Assembly: GCF_020524285.1 (NCBI RefSeq)
Contig: NZ_JAIVKX010000025.1
Location: 1-62,568, forward strand
DNA from: Alloyangia pacifica
Lineage (GTDB): Bacteria > Pseudomonadota > Alphaproteobacteria > Rhodobacterales > Rhodobacteraceae
Direction: 5' to 3'
Length of the DNA: 62,568 nucleotides
Positions 8,551 through 16,661 of this stretch are shown one piece after another. Both the position numbers and the translations under genes were made by a program. The notes under the pieces are model-generated. The model was not told the origin of the DNA. It did not search any database and saw nothing but the letters and a program-made list of their open reading frames with translations. Within the stretch, counting starts at the first letter, position 1, and every line of letters starts with the position of its first letter.

Positions 8551-9182
8551 GCGGAGCTACGCTGGCCGAAACCGCCTATGCCCGGCTGCGCGACGACATC
8601 GTCGCGGGCCGCATCCCCGCCGAGACGGTGCTCTCGGAGCGTGCGCTGACCGAGACGCTCGGGGTGTCGCGCACGCCGCTGCGCGCGGCAATCTCGCGGC
8701 TCGAAAGCGAGGGCATGGTCGACCGGCTCAGCAATGGCGTCGTGCTGGTGCGCTCGGTGACGGTGGAACAGCTGCTGCAGATCGTGCAGCTGCGGCAGAA
8801 ACTCGAGGCCGCCGCCGCGGGCCGCGCCGCCGGGTTCGGCGCGAGCGCGGAACTGCTGGAGATCCGCGCGCAGATGCAGGCCATCGTCGACGGCGCACCG
8901 GTCACCTTCGACGCCTTCTGGGAGGCCGACGGCGCCTTCCACCGCGCCATCGCCCGCGCCGCCCGGCTCGACCTGCTGCCCGCCATCCTCGACGAGCAGC
9001 GCGGCATCGCCCGGCGCTGCTCGCTGACCCGCACCTATGACACTTTCGTCGATCAGGCCCGCGAGCACGTCGAGATCATCGACGCCGTCGCCGCGCATGA
9101 CGCGGAACTCGCCGCGGCCCGCATGGCCGGGCATTTCGATCACGTCCGGGCGCGCTTCCTCGGCACGTTCAACGCTTCCTGA
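8547..9182 (+). CDS. GntR-family regulator, FCD subfamily (second copy in operon)
   Basis: 211 residues. The HTH region includes LSERALTETLGVSRTPLRAA near residues 28-47. The FCD ligand positions are in DGAFH, REHVEI and HFDHVR. It overlaps the M20 gene by 4 bp. Two GntR genes within one operon suggest that the cassette responds to two ligands or that one regulator acts elsewhere; I found no separate operator that could be assigned to this one. Confidence 0.88.
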   Translation: MSGATLAETAYARLRDDIVAGRIPAETVLSERALTETLGVSRTPLRAAISRLESEGMVDRLSNGVVLVRSVTVEQLLQIVQLRQKLEAAAAGRAAGFGASAELLEIRAQMQAIVDGAPVTFDAFWEADGAFHRAIARAARLDLLPAILDEQRGIARRCSLTRTYDTFVDQAREHVEIIDAVAAHDAELAAARMAGHFDHVRARFLGTFNAS

Positions 9183-9197
9183 GGACTCCAAGACCGC

Positions 9198-10376
9198 ATG
9201 AACAAGACCCTGCACACCCCCGCCGCCTTCGCCGGCAGCGCCGCCGTCTTTCCCGCCGAGGAATTCCGCGCCCGCGCCGCGGCACTGCAGGCGCGGATCC
9301 GCGCCGAGGGCGCCGACGCGCTGCTGCTGACCGGCCCCGAGAACATCTTCTGGACCGCCGGGCGGCAGACCGCCGGCTACTTCGCCTTCCAGGCGCTGCT
9401 CATGCCCGCCGAGGGCGAGCCGGTGCTGCTGGTGCGCCAGCTCGAGGAAACCGGCGCCCGCGCCGATGCCTGGTTCGACACCATCCACACCTGGCAGGAC
9501 GGCCAGGACCCGGCGGCGGCGCTGGCCGCGCTGGTGCGCGCGCAGGGCGTGCAGCGGCTGGCGGTCGAGCGCTCGGGCTGGTTCGTCAGCCCCGACATGA
9601 TGGGCCGGATCGAGACCGCGCTGACCGGGCTCTCGCTGCTCGACGGCTCGGGCTGGACCGAGACGCTGCGCGCGGTGAAATCGCCGCGCGAACTGGCCGC
9701 GCTGCGGCTGGCGGCGGGCTACGCCGAGGCCGGCATGGCCGCCGCGATCGAAGCCTGCCGCGCCGGGGCCAGCGAGAACACGGTTGCCGCCGCGATGACC
9801 GCCGCCGCCATCGAGGCCGGGTCCGAGGCCATGGCGATGGAGCCGCTGGTCAGCTCCGGGCCGCGCTCGGGCATCCCGCACGCCACCTGGCGGCGGCGCC
9901 TGCTCGAAGAGGGCGACGGCGTCTTCCTCGAGCTCGCCGCCAGCCATGACCGCTACCACGCGGCGCTGATGCGCTCGGTCTGGATCGGCACCCCGCCCGA
10001 GACCGCGCAGCGGATGATGGACACGGCGCTGCGCGGCCTTGATGCGGCGCTGGCCGCGTTGCGCCCCGGCGTGCCCTGCAGCGCCCCGCACGAGGCCGCG
10101 CAAGAGGTCATCGACGCCGCCGGCTTCACCGCCGCCTTCCGCAAGCGCGCGGGCTATTCGATGGGCGCGGCCTTTGCCCCCGACTGGGGCGAGGGTGCGA
10201 TCCTGTCGCTCTTCACCGGCGTCGAGACGCCGCTGCAGCCGGGCATGGTCTTCCACCTGCCCATCACCCTGCGCGACTACGGCCGCTTCACCGTGGGCGT
10301 TTCGGAAACGGTGATCGTCACCGAATCCGGCGCCGAGCCGCTGTCGTCGCTGCCCCGCCAGATCACCCTTCGCTGA
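9198..10376 (+). CDS. M24 (pita-bread) hydrolase of creatinase / ectoine-hydrolase DoeA type
   Basis: 392 residues with a creatinase N-terminal domain (about 1-160) and a pita-bread C-terminal domain. Metal-dependent prolidases carry an Asp pair separated by about ten residues. Here that stretch reads EEGDGVFLELAASHDRYHAAL, with Glu and Ala at the ligand positions. The usual HGxG motif reads GYSMGAAFAPDWGE, a pattern seen in non-metal M24 members such as ectoine hydrolase and creatinase. It therefore probably opens a small cyclic amidine or amide rather than cleaving X-Pro peptides. It follows the GntR gene by 15 bp. The exact substrate is unknown. Confidence 0.85.
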   Translation: MNKTLHTPAAFAGSAAVFPAEEFRARAAALQARIRAEGADALLLTGPENIFWTAGRQTAGYFAFQALLMPAEGEPVLLVRQLEETGARADAWFDTIHTWQDGQDPAAALAALVRAQGVQRLAVERSGWFVSPDMMGRIETALTGLSLLDGSGWTETLRAVKSPRELAALRLAAGYAEAGMAAAIEACRAGASENTVAAAMTAAAIEAGSEAMAMEPLVSSGPRSGIPHATWRRRLLEEGDGVFLELAASHDRYHAALMRSVWIGTPPETAQRMMDTALRGLDAALAALRPGVPCSAPHEAAQEVIDAAGFTAAFRKRAGYSMGAAFAPDWGEGAILSLFTGVETPLQPGMVFHLPITLRDYGRFTVGVSETVIVTESGAEPLSSLPRQITLR

Positions 10377-10410
10377 CCCACCTAAGACCCCCAAGACAAT
10401 GGAACGCACC

Positions 10411-10824
10411 ATGAAATCTCTTTTCCACCTCGCGATTCACGTCAAAGACCTCGACGAGACCCGCGCCTTCTACGGCGACGTCCTCGGCTGCGAGGAAGGC
10501 CGTTCGACCGACACCTGGGTCGATTTCGACTTCTTCGGCCACCAGCTCTCGCTGCACCTGGGCGAGCCCTTCCCCGTCACCCGCACCGGCAAGGTCGGCG
10601 AGCACATGGTGATGATGCCGCACATGGGCGCGGTGCTGCGCCTCGACGACTGGCTGGCGCTGGCCGACCGCCTCGCCGAGAAGGGCATCGCGTTCGACAT
10701 CCCGCCGGTCATCCGCTTCGAGGGCGAGCCAGGCGAGCAGCGCACGATGTTCTTCTTCGATCCGTCGGGCAACCCGATCGAGATCAAGGGGTTCAAGGAT
10801 TTCGACGGCCTCTTCGCCGCCTGA
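10411..10824 (+). CDS. VOC (glyoxalase/bleomycin-resistance fold) family protein
   Basis: 137 residues from the ATG at 10411; an ATG 12 bases earlier (10399) is also in frame but lacks a ribosome-binding site, whereas GGAACG precedes 10411. FHLAIHVKDLDETRAFYGDVLG is the start of a VOC repeat and FFDPSGNPIEIKGF its C-terminal metal-site region. Such proteins act as small metal-dependent lyases, dioxygenases or isomerases. It is last in the rightward pxpB operon, before a strong terminator. Its function is not recognisable beyond the fold. Confidence 0.85.
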   Translation: MKSLFHLAIHVKDLDETRAFYGDVLGCEEGRSTDTWVDFDFFGHQLSLHLGEPFPVTRTGKVGEHMVMMPHMGAVLRLDDWLALADRLAEKGIAFDIPPVIRFEGEPGEQRTMFFFDPSGNPIEIKGFKDFDGLFAA

Positions 10825-10847
10825 TCCGACCCCCTGCCCGAAACCGC

Positions 10848-10877
10848 GAAGCCCCCGGCCAAATGGCCGGGGGCTTC
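10848..10877. terminator. Bidirectional terminator between convergent operons
   Basis: A perfect 13-bp GC-rich stem (10848-10860 with 10865-10877) encloses an AAAT loop. The outer GAAG/CTTC gives a T-rich end on the plus side (TTCTTCATG). It separates the rightward pxpB operon from the leftward TRAP operon. Confidence 0.8.
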
Positions 10878-10916
10878 TTCATGTCCGGATCTCCCGTGAG
10901 TGGTGGCTGCGGGGCC

Positions 10917-12215
10917 TCAGCCCCGCATGAGATCCGGCACGATGCTGACGATCTGCGGGAACAGCGCGATCAGGAAGACGAAGGCCGCCATGATCAGGAA
11001 GAACGGCATGGTCGCGCGGGTGATCTTGCCGATGCTGTCGCCGGTGAGGCGTTGCAGCACGGTCAGGTTGAAGCCCACCGGCGGCGAGATCTGCGCCATC
11101 TCGACGACGATCACGATGAACACGCCGAACCAGATCTTGTCGTAGCCCGCGGCCTCGACCAGCGGCAGGGTGATGGGCAGCGTCATGACGATGATCGCCA
11201 GCCCCTCCATCACCATGCCGAGCAGGATGTAGAACACCAGCAGCACGGCGATCAGCGCCAGCGGCGACAGTCCCCAGCCGTTGATCACCCCGGCGATGTA
11301 GCGCGGCAGGCCGAGATAGCCGATGGCGGTCGACAGGAACATCGCGCCGACCATGATGAGGCCGATCATCGCGCTGTTCTCGGCGGCCTGGCGGGCGGCG
11401 GCGAGCAGCCCCTTGAGGTCGAGCTTGCGCTGCGCGAAGCCGATCACCATGGCGCCGATGACCCCGGCGGCCGCGGCCTCGGTCGGCGAGGCGATGCCGC
11501 CGTACATCGAGCCGATGACGAAAACGATCAGCAGCAGCAGCGGGCCGAGATCGGTCAGCGCGCGCAGCTTGTCCATCAGGCTCGAGGGCGGCGGCGCCTC
11601 GCCGATGGCCTCGGGCGAGAGCTTGGCGCGGATGCCGATGTAGCCCATGTAGGCGACCGCCAGCAGCGCGCCGGGCAGGATGCCGGCCATGAACAGGCGC
11701 AGGATCGATTCCTCGGCCATCACGCCGTAGATGATCATGATGGTCGAGGGCGGGATCAGGAAGCCGAGCGTGCCGGCCCCGGCCAGCGAGCCGATCACCA
11801 GGTTGCGGTCGTAGCCGCGCTTGAGCAGCTCGCCCGCGGTGATCCGGCCGACGGTGACGGTGGTCGCCGCCGAGGAGCCGCAGACCGAGGCGAAGAGCGT
11901 GCAGCCCAGCACGTTGATATGGGTCAGCCGGCCCGGCACGCGGCGCAGCCAGGGCGTCAGCCCGGTGAACAGCGAGGCCGAGATATTGGTGCGGAACAGC
12001 ACCTCGGCCATCAGGATGAACAGCGGCAGCGCCAGCAGCTCGGGCGAGGACAGAACGTTCCACGACTGCTGCGCCAGCAGCTTTACGAAGGGCATCTGCG
12101 GGCGGAACAGCGCGATCATCGCCACACCGGTGGCGACCAGGCCGAGGCCGATCCACAGGCCCGAGCCCAGCAGCAGGACCAGGATCCCCATGAGGGAGGT
12201 TGCAATTTGGGTCAT
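10917..12215 (-). CDS. TRAP transporter large permease (DctM)
   Basis: 432 residues, strongly hydrophobic, the length and composition of a DctM-type large membrane subunit with about 12 helices. Diagnostic stretches include FAPQMPF-like entry text, GSSAATTVTVGRI, LIPPSTIMIIYG and ISPPVGFNL near the C-terminus. It forms the Na+-coupled permease with the DctQ subunit upstream. The start at 12215 was preferred over longer in-frame extensions because hydrophobic homology begins there and an AAAGG site precedes it. Confidence 0.93.
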   Translation of the reverse strand: MTQIATSLMGILVLLLGSGLWIGLGLVATGVAMIALFRPQMPFVKLLAQQSWNVLSSPELLALPLFILMAEVLFRTNISASLFTGLTPWLRRVPGRLTHINVLGCTLFASVCGSSAATTVTVGRITAGELLKRGYDRNLVIGSLAGAGTLGFLIPPSTIMIIYGVMAEESILRLFMAGILPGALLAVAYMGYIGIRAKLSPEAIGEAPPPSSLMDKLRALTDLGPLLLLIVFVIGSMYGGIASPTEAAAAGVIGAMVIGFAQRKLDLKGLLAAARQAAENSAMIGLIMVGAMFLSTAIGYLGLPRYIAGVINGWGLSPLALIAVLLVFYILLGMVMEGLAIIVMTLPITLPLVEAAGYDKIWFGVFIVIVVEMAQISPPVGFNLTVLQRLTGDSIGKITRATMPFFLIMAAFVFLIALFPQIVSIVPDLMRG

Positions 12216-12255
12216 CGCGGCGCCTTTCGGGACGGGTGTTTGACGGGGGAGGGGC

Positions 12256-12813
12256 TCATTCGATCGCCGCGCCTTCGGCCAGCCGCTCGCCGCGGCCCAG
12301 GCGCAGAAGCTGCGCAAGGCACTGCAGCGTCAGGATGATCGCGCCGAGCGCCACGAGGCTCTGCGGCCAGACCAGCGGCGTGCGCATGACCGTGGCCGAG
12401 GTCGAGCCGCGCTGGAACGACAGGTAGGCCATCTCGGTCAGCGCCCAGGCCAGCGCGGCGCAGGCGGCGAGACCGACGAGGCAGGCGCCGAATTCCAGAA
12501 GCCGCGAGAGCGGCCGCGGCACGCTCTCGAGCACGGCGGTCACCCGCACATGCGCGCCCCTGCGCAGCGCGTCGGCCGAGCCCAGCATGAAGGCGGCGCC
12601 CATGGCGTAGGCGGAATAGTCCCAGGAGAACGCCATCGACCTGCCGAGCAGGTTCCGCGAGAGGATCTCGGCGGTGATCATCACCAGGATTGCCAAAAGC
12701 GCGAGGCCGGCGATCAGGTTGCCGGCCCGCGTCAGCGCGTCGATGGGCGCGATGAGCGCCTCGAACCGACCGGGCTGACTTGGGGAGGGGCTGTGGTCAG
12801 GGGCGTTCGCCAT
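12256..12813 (-). CDS. TRAP transporter small permease (DctQ)
   Basis: 185 residues with four predicted membrane segments. Helix 1 is ALLAILVMITAEILSRNLL, and the SWDYSAYAMGAAFMLGSADALRRG segment matches the DctQ family pattern around a conserved E/D-Y-helix. It sits between the binding-protein gene and the large permease in the standard P-Q-M order. AGAAGG precedes the ATG at 12813. The short charged N-terminus before helix 1 is typical for cytoplasmic-start DctQ proteins. Confidence 0.88.
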   Translation of the reverse strand: MANAPDHSPSPSQPGRFEALIAPIDALTRAGNLIAGLALLAILVMITAEILSRNLLGRSMAFSWDYSAYAMGAAFMLGSADALRRGAHVRVTAVLESVPRPLSRLLEFGACLVGLAACAALAWALTEMAYLSFQRGSTSATVMRTPLVWPQSLVALGAIILTLQCLAQLLRLGRGERLAEGAAIE

Positions 12814-12854
12814 CGTTCTGTGCCTTCTGCCAGCTTCAGGGGGAAGCAAGGGGC

Positions 12855-12872
12855 CGGGCCCGCCTGGGCCCG
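12855..12872. promoter_or_regulatory. Stem-loop between TRAP dctP and dctQ
   Basis: A 7-bp CGGGCCC/GGGCCCG stem with a GCCT loop lies in the 69-bp gap between the binding-protein stop and the small permease start. It is one of six equivalent hairpins in this window and probably raises binding-protein expression relative to permease. Confidence 0.55.
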
Positions 12873-12882
12873 ACCCGATCTG

Positions 12883-13866
12883 TCACTCTCCGCGGACGGC
12901 GAGGTAGTTGTCGATCACCGGGGCCACTTCGGGCACGCGCTCCTTGAAGGCGTCCCAGAGCGGGCGCGCCGCCTCGAGCAGCGCTTCCTGCAGTTCCGGC
13001 GAGGGCGACGACACGGTCATGCCGTTTTCCTTCAGCGTGGCGATCTTGCTGGCGTCCTCATTGGCCGAGTTCAGCCAGAACTGGCCCTCGAGCTCGGCGG
13101 CAACCTCCTCGATCGCCTGCTGGTCCTCGGGGTCGAGGGCGTTCCAGCTGTCGAGGTTGACCGTGACGATGTTCGACGAGGACTGCCAGTTGAAGGTGTT
13201 CATGTTGTCCATGAACTCCCAGAAGGCACCGTCGACGCCCGAGGAGGACGAGGTGGTCACGCCCTTGATGGTGCCGGCGGCCAGCGAGGGCACGACCTCG
13301 CCCCAGGGCATTTGCAGCGGCGCGGCGCCAAGCGCGTTGAAGAAGGCGTCGCCGTTAGCGTCGACCACGCGGATGGTCAGGCCCTCGAGGTCGGCCAGCG
13401 TCTCGATCGGCTCCGGCGAATAGACCGCCTGGCCCGGCCACGGCACCATATAGAGCAGCTTCTGGTTCATGTCCTCGGCGATGCTCTCGATCACCGGGCG
13501 GTAGAACTTGTGCAGCAGCGCCAGGTCGGGAAGCGTCGGCGCGAGGTAGGGCAGGGTCTCGACACCCAGCGCCGGGTTCTCGCCGACCTGCTGGCTCATC
13601 AGGATGTCGGCGATCGGAACCAGCCCGTCGCGCACGGCGGCCATGCCTTCCGGCCCCTTGATGCCGAGCGCGCCGCCCGAGTGCACGGTGATCTGCACGT
13701 CACCGTCGGTGGCGTCGCTCACCTGCTCGGCGAAGGCCATCGCGTTCTGGGTGTGGAAGTTGCCTTCCGGCCAGACGACGGACATGTCCCAGCTCGTCTG
13801 AGCGGCGACGGCCGACCCCAGGGCCATGCCCAGCGTCGCGATGCTGATGCCAATTCCATGTTTCAT
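12883..13866 (-). CDS. TRAP transporter substrate-binding protein (DctP)
   Basis: 327 residues with a Sec signal peptide (MKHGIGISIATLG then AAQ, cleavage after about residue 22). The family signatures AMAFAEQVSDAT, VHSGGALGI and LEGLTIRV-type text followed by PLQMPWGEVVPSL are clear. It is the periplasmic receptor of the TRAP system encoded downstream. The promoter carries the same 26-bp element as pxpA/pxpB, so its substrate is likely 5-oxoproline or a related lactam or organic acid of that pathway. This is inference from regulation and position. Confidence 0.92.
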   Translation of the reverse strand: MKHGIGISIATLGMALGSAVAAQTSWDMSVVWPEGNFHTQNAMAFAEQVSDATDGDVQITVHSGGALGIKGPEGMAAVRDGLVPIADILMSQQVGENPALGVETLPYLAPTLPDLALLHKFYRPVIESIAEDMNQKLLYMVPWPGQAVYSPEPIETLADLEGLTIRVVDANGDAFFNALGAAPLQMPWGEVVPSLAAGTIKGVTTSSSSGVDGAFWEFMDNMNTFNWQSSSNIVTVNLDSWNALDPEDQQAIEEVAAELEGQFWLNSANEDASKIATLKENGMTVSSPSPELQEALLEAARPLWDAFKERVPEVAPVIDNYLAVRGE

Positions 13867-14193
13867 GTGTCGAACCCCTGTTGGCGTTTTTTCAGAAGGA
13901 CCGCGCGCGGCGATCTGCAGGAGTTTCAGTATACCACTAGTATCCGTAAGAAAGGGAGTCGCGATGAGAAACACCGCCCCAGACACGCGGCGCACATATA
14001 TTCATCATAATTCAGGGGTGGAGATCGCCAAATAGCCGGATTGTGTCTCTCGGCAGAGCAGAGGACAGCGCAAGCCTTCCCCGCGCGCCAAAAACACCGC
14101 CCCAAGGATGGGACGGCGGGCGCGGCCACTGCACGGACCTGATCGGGACTGATGCGGATTGATGCGGGCGCCCGCTGCGGGATCGGAGCGGGG
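13867..14193. other. Intergenic region before the TRAP operon
   Basis: This 327-bp gap contains the shared operator at 13924-13949 and an AT-rich patch around 13988-14020 that is unlike the surrounding DNA. A GC palindrome at about 14164-14175 just past the PCC gene might act as a weak end signal. I see no convincing coding frame or RNA gene. Confidence 0.5.
13924..13949 (-). promoter_or_regulatory. Shared operator/promoter element, copy 2 (TRAP operon)
   Basis: Read on the minus strand it gives GGATAC, four bases, GGTATACT, with identical flanks to the copy at 3785-3810; only two positions, both in the central four bases, differ. It ends 57 bp before the dctP start. It probably binds the same GntR regulator as the pxpA/pxpB promoter. 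Confidence 0.7.
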
Positions 14194-15024
14194 CTATTCC
14201 CCGATCAGCAACAGCTCGGCGGTGATGCAGATGCGGTTCTCGTGCGGGCACAGCACGCCGGTCATCGGCACCCCGTCGAACCCCACCGACGCGGCATTGA
14301 GAATGACGCTCTCGCCGGTCAGCCGCCCGGCGCGCAACAGAACTTCGGTGGCGTAGCTCTCGAGCCGTCCCTGCGCGAAGCTGGTGTTGACGAGGCTACC
14401 GATCCCCTCGATCCGCGCCCGGCCAAGCGCGGCGCCCGCCTGCGCCAGCAGCGCGTGCGGATCGCCATTGGGGCGCAGGGTGCACAGAAGGGCGGGGGCG
14501 CCACCCTGCGCCGCCTCCTGCGGACGCGGGGTGAAGAGGTCGAAGCCAGTCTCCGGGTCCGGGGCAACCTCGAGCGCTGCCCCGGCAAGGCCCCAGCCGG
14601 TGACGACCGCATCCTCGGACAGCACGGAATCGGGGCTCAGCAGGTGCCCCATCCTCCGGTCTCCCTCGGGCTCGGACCAGAGGCCGTGGCAATGCAGGAA
14701 GGGCGCGCCGTCCTTGCATCCAAGGTGCAGCCCCGCCTCGGCGATCACCGCCGGCTCGAGCACATGGGTGCGGCTGTACCAGGCCGCGCGCCCGTCGCCG
14801 GGGGCGGGCGCGGGGATGACGTAGCAGAGCCGCGCGAGTGCCACCTGCGACAGCCGCAGGTAGCCCGCCGAGAAGCCGGCCTCGGCAAAGCCCCGCACCA
14901 CCGCCTGCTCGACGCTCATCCCCGCGGCCAGCCGCAGCGCCACCGGATGCGCGCGGCAGGGCAGGGCGGTGAAGCGCGCCTCGGCCCGCGGGCCGGGATG
15001 GCTAAGAGTCTGCAGCGGGATCAT
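14194..15024 (-). CDS. PCC/PPC-domain (DUF296-like) protein, two tandem domains
   Basis: 276 residues. The first half contains FLHCHGLWSEPEG followed by GHLLSPDSV (about residues 109-134), the histidine-containing metal/ligand pattern of the PCC (DUF296) fold. The second half appears to be a degenerate second copy (about 145-276). No AT-hook or signal peptide is seen. It overlaps the acyl-CoA ligase stop by 4 bp and is the last gene of a thiolase-ligase operon. That position is where SCP-x-type thiolases usually have a DUF35 zinc-ribbon partner. The function is unknown; an acyl-CoA-binding or accessory role is inferred. Confidence 0.72.
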   Translation of the reverse strand: MIPLQTLSHPGPRAEARFTALPCRAHPVALRLAAGMSVEQAVVRGFAEAGFSAGYLRLSQVALARLCYVIPAPAPGDGRAAWYSRTHVLEPAVIAEAGLHLGCKDGAPFLHCHGLWSEPEGDRRMGHLLSPDSVLSEDAVVTGWGLAGAALEVAPDPETGFDLFTPRPQEAAQGGAPALLCTLRPNGDPHALLAQAGAALGRARIEGIGSLVNTSFAQGRLESYATEVLLRAGRLTGESVILNAASVGFDGVPMTGVLCPHENRICITAELLLIGE

Positions 15025-16661
15025 TGCGCGGCGCTCTCCTTCCGGGCGGGCACCTTCTGATCCGGCGCTTCGGGCAGATCGCCGCGGGCGATCAGCTCTT
15101 CGCGGATCATCTTCTTGGTGATCTTGCCGTAGGCGCTCTTCGGCATCTCCTCCCAGAACACCACGTGGCGCGGCAGCTTGTAGCGGGCGATCTTCGGCCC
15201 CAGCCAGTCGAGCAGCGCCTCGGGTGCCACGCACGCGCCGCGCGCCACGCAGACCGCGACGCCGATCTCGCCCCACACCGGGTCGGGCATGCCGAGCACG
15301 GCAACCTCGGATATCTCGGGGTGCAGCAGGATCTTCTCTTCGATCTCGCGCGGATAAATGTTCGACCCGCCCGAGATATACATGTCCGAGGCGCGGCCGG
15401 TCAGGTAGACGAAGCCCTCGGCGTCCATGTGCCCCAGATCGCCGGTGAGGAACCAGCCGCCCCGGAAGCTCTTGGCGTTGGCCTCGGGGTTGTCGAAGTA
15501 GCCGGCGAAAACGGCAGGGCCGATGACGGCGATCTCGCCGGTCTCGCCCGGCGCGACCTCCTTGCCCTCGGCGTCCTGGATCTGCACCTGCATGCCGGTG
15601 CGGGCAAAGCCGCAGGAGCCGATGCGCATGGCGCTGTCGTCGACCGAATGATGCGCGGGCGGCAGCACGGTGATATTGCCGGTGACCTCGCCAAGCCCGA
15701 AATATTGCACCAGCTTCGGCCCCAGCACCTCCAGCGCGCGCACCTGATCGGCGCGGTACATGGGTGCGCCCGCGTAGATCATGTAGCGCAGGCTGGAATA
15801 ATCATGGTCGTGCACCGAGGGGTGCTCGACCAGCAGCTTGACGATGGTCGGCACGGTGAAGAGGTTGGTGACCTTCCATTTGGCGACCAGCCCCCAGATC
15901 TCGTCCGGGTCGAATTTGGCCCCTGCGGGCAGGATCGTCTTCACCCCATGCGCCACCTGCGCCAACTGGTGGATGCCCGCGCCATGCGACAGCGGCGCCA
16001 CGACGATCGAGGCATCCTCGGGCCCGGTGCCGGGCATCAGGTCGCACAGGTGGTTGGTGACGACAAAGGCCATCTGGCCGTGGGTCAGAACCGCCGCCTT
16101 GGGCCGCCCGGTGGTGCCGGAGGTGAAGAAAAACCAGCAGGGATCGTCGCGCTGCACCTCCGCCTGCGGCGGGTGCTGGCCGAGGTGCTCGGCAACCAGC
16201 GCCTCGTAGCTCTCCCCGAGCCCGTCGCCAATGCCGATGGTGAAGCCAAGGCCCTCGCAGGCCGCCGCATGCCCTGGGAAAGTGGCCTCGCAGAGCATCC
16301 CCTTGGCCTGCGAGCTCTGCGCGAGGAAGGCAATATCCTCGGGCGACTGGCGGAAGTTGGCGGGCACCCAGACCGCGCCGATGCGCCAGCAGGCGAACAT
16401 CGCCTCGAACATCTGGTTGTTGTTCGCCGATTGCACCAGCAGCCGGTCGCCCTTCTTCAGCCCGAACTTGCCCGACAGCGCGGCGGCGAAGGCAGCCGAG
16501 CGCGCCTCCATCTCGGCCCATGTCCAGCTCTGCGCGCCCCAGACGAAGCCCACGTCCTGCGGGTGTCGCCGGGCGCTCTCGGTCAGGAAGTTGGCAAGGT
16601 TCATCACCCGCGTCGAGACGGGGGGCATTCCGCCGGAGAGGTCGATGGCGCCGGCGCTCAT
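15021..16661 (-). CDS. AMP-forming acyl-CoA synthetase/ligase
   Basis: 546 residues, full-length ANL superfamily. The ATP-binding P-loop FFFTSGTTGRPKAAVLTHG is near residues 177-195. The motif ending FLTGDLGHMD, then GRASDMYISGGSNIYPREIEE, is near 405-440. The C-terminal catalytic lysine lies in SAYGKITKK. It would activate a carboxylic acid to an acyl-CoA for the neighbouring thiolase. The start at 16661 gives a 4-bp overlap with the thiolase stop. A Met at residue 20 is an alternative start but would lose that coupling. Confidence 0.92.
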   Translation of the reverse strand: MSAGAIDLSGGMPPVSTRVMNLANFLTESARRHPQDVGFVWGAQSWTWAEMEARSAAFAAALSGKFGLKKGDRLLVQSANNNQMFEAMFACWRIGAVWVPANFRQSPEDIAFLAQSSQAKGMLCEATFPGHAAACEGLGFTIGIGDGLGESYEALVAEHLGQHPPQAEVQRDDPCWFFFTSGTTGRPKAAVLTHGQMAFVVTNHLCDLMPGTGPEDASIVVAPLSHGAGIHQLAQVAHGVKTILPAGAKFDPDEIWGLVAKWKVTNLFTVPTIVKLLVEHPSVHDHDYSSLRYMIYAGAPMYRADQVRALEVLGPKLVQYFGLGEVTGNITVLPPAHHSVDDSAMRIGSCGFARTGMQVQIQDAEGKEVAPGETGEIAVIGPAVFAGYFDNPEANAKSFRGGWFLTGDLGHMDAEGFVYLTGRASDMYISGGSNIYPREIEEKILLHPEISEVAVLGMPDPVWGEIGVAVCVARGACVAPEALLDWLGPKIARYKLPRHVVFWEEMPKSAYGKITKKMIREELIARGDLPEAPDQKVPARKESAAQ

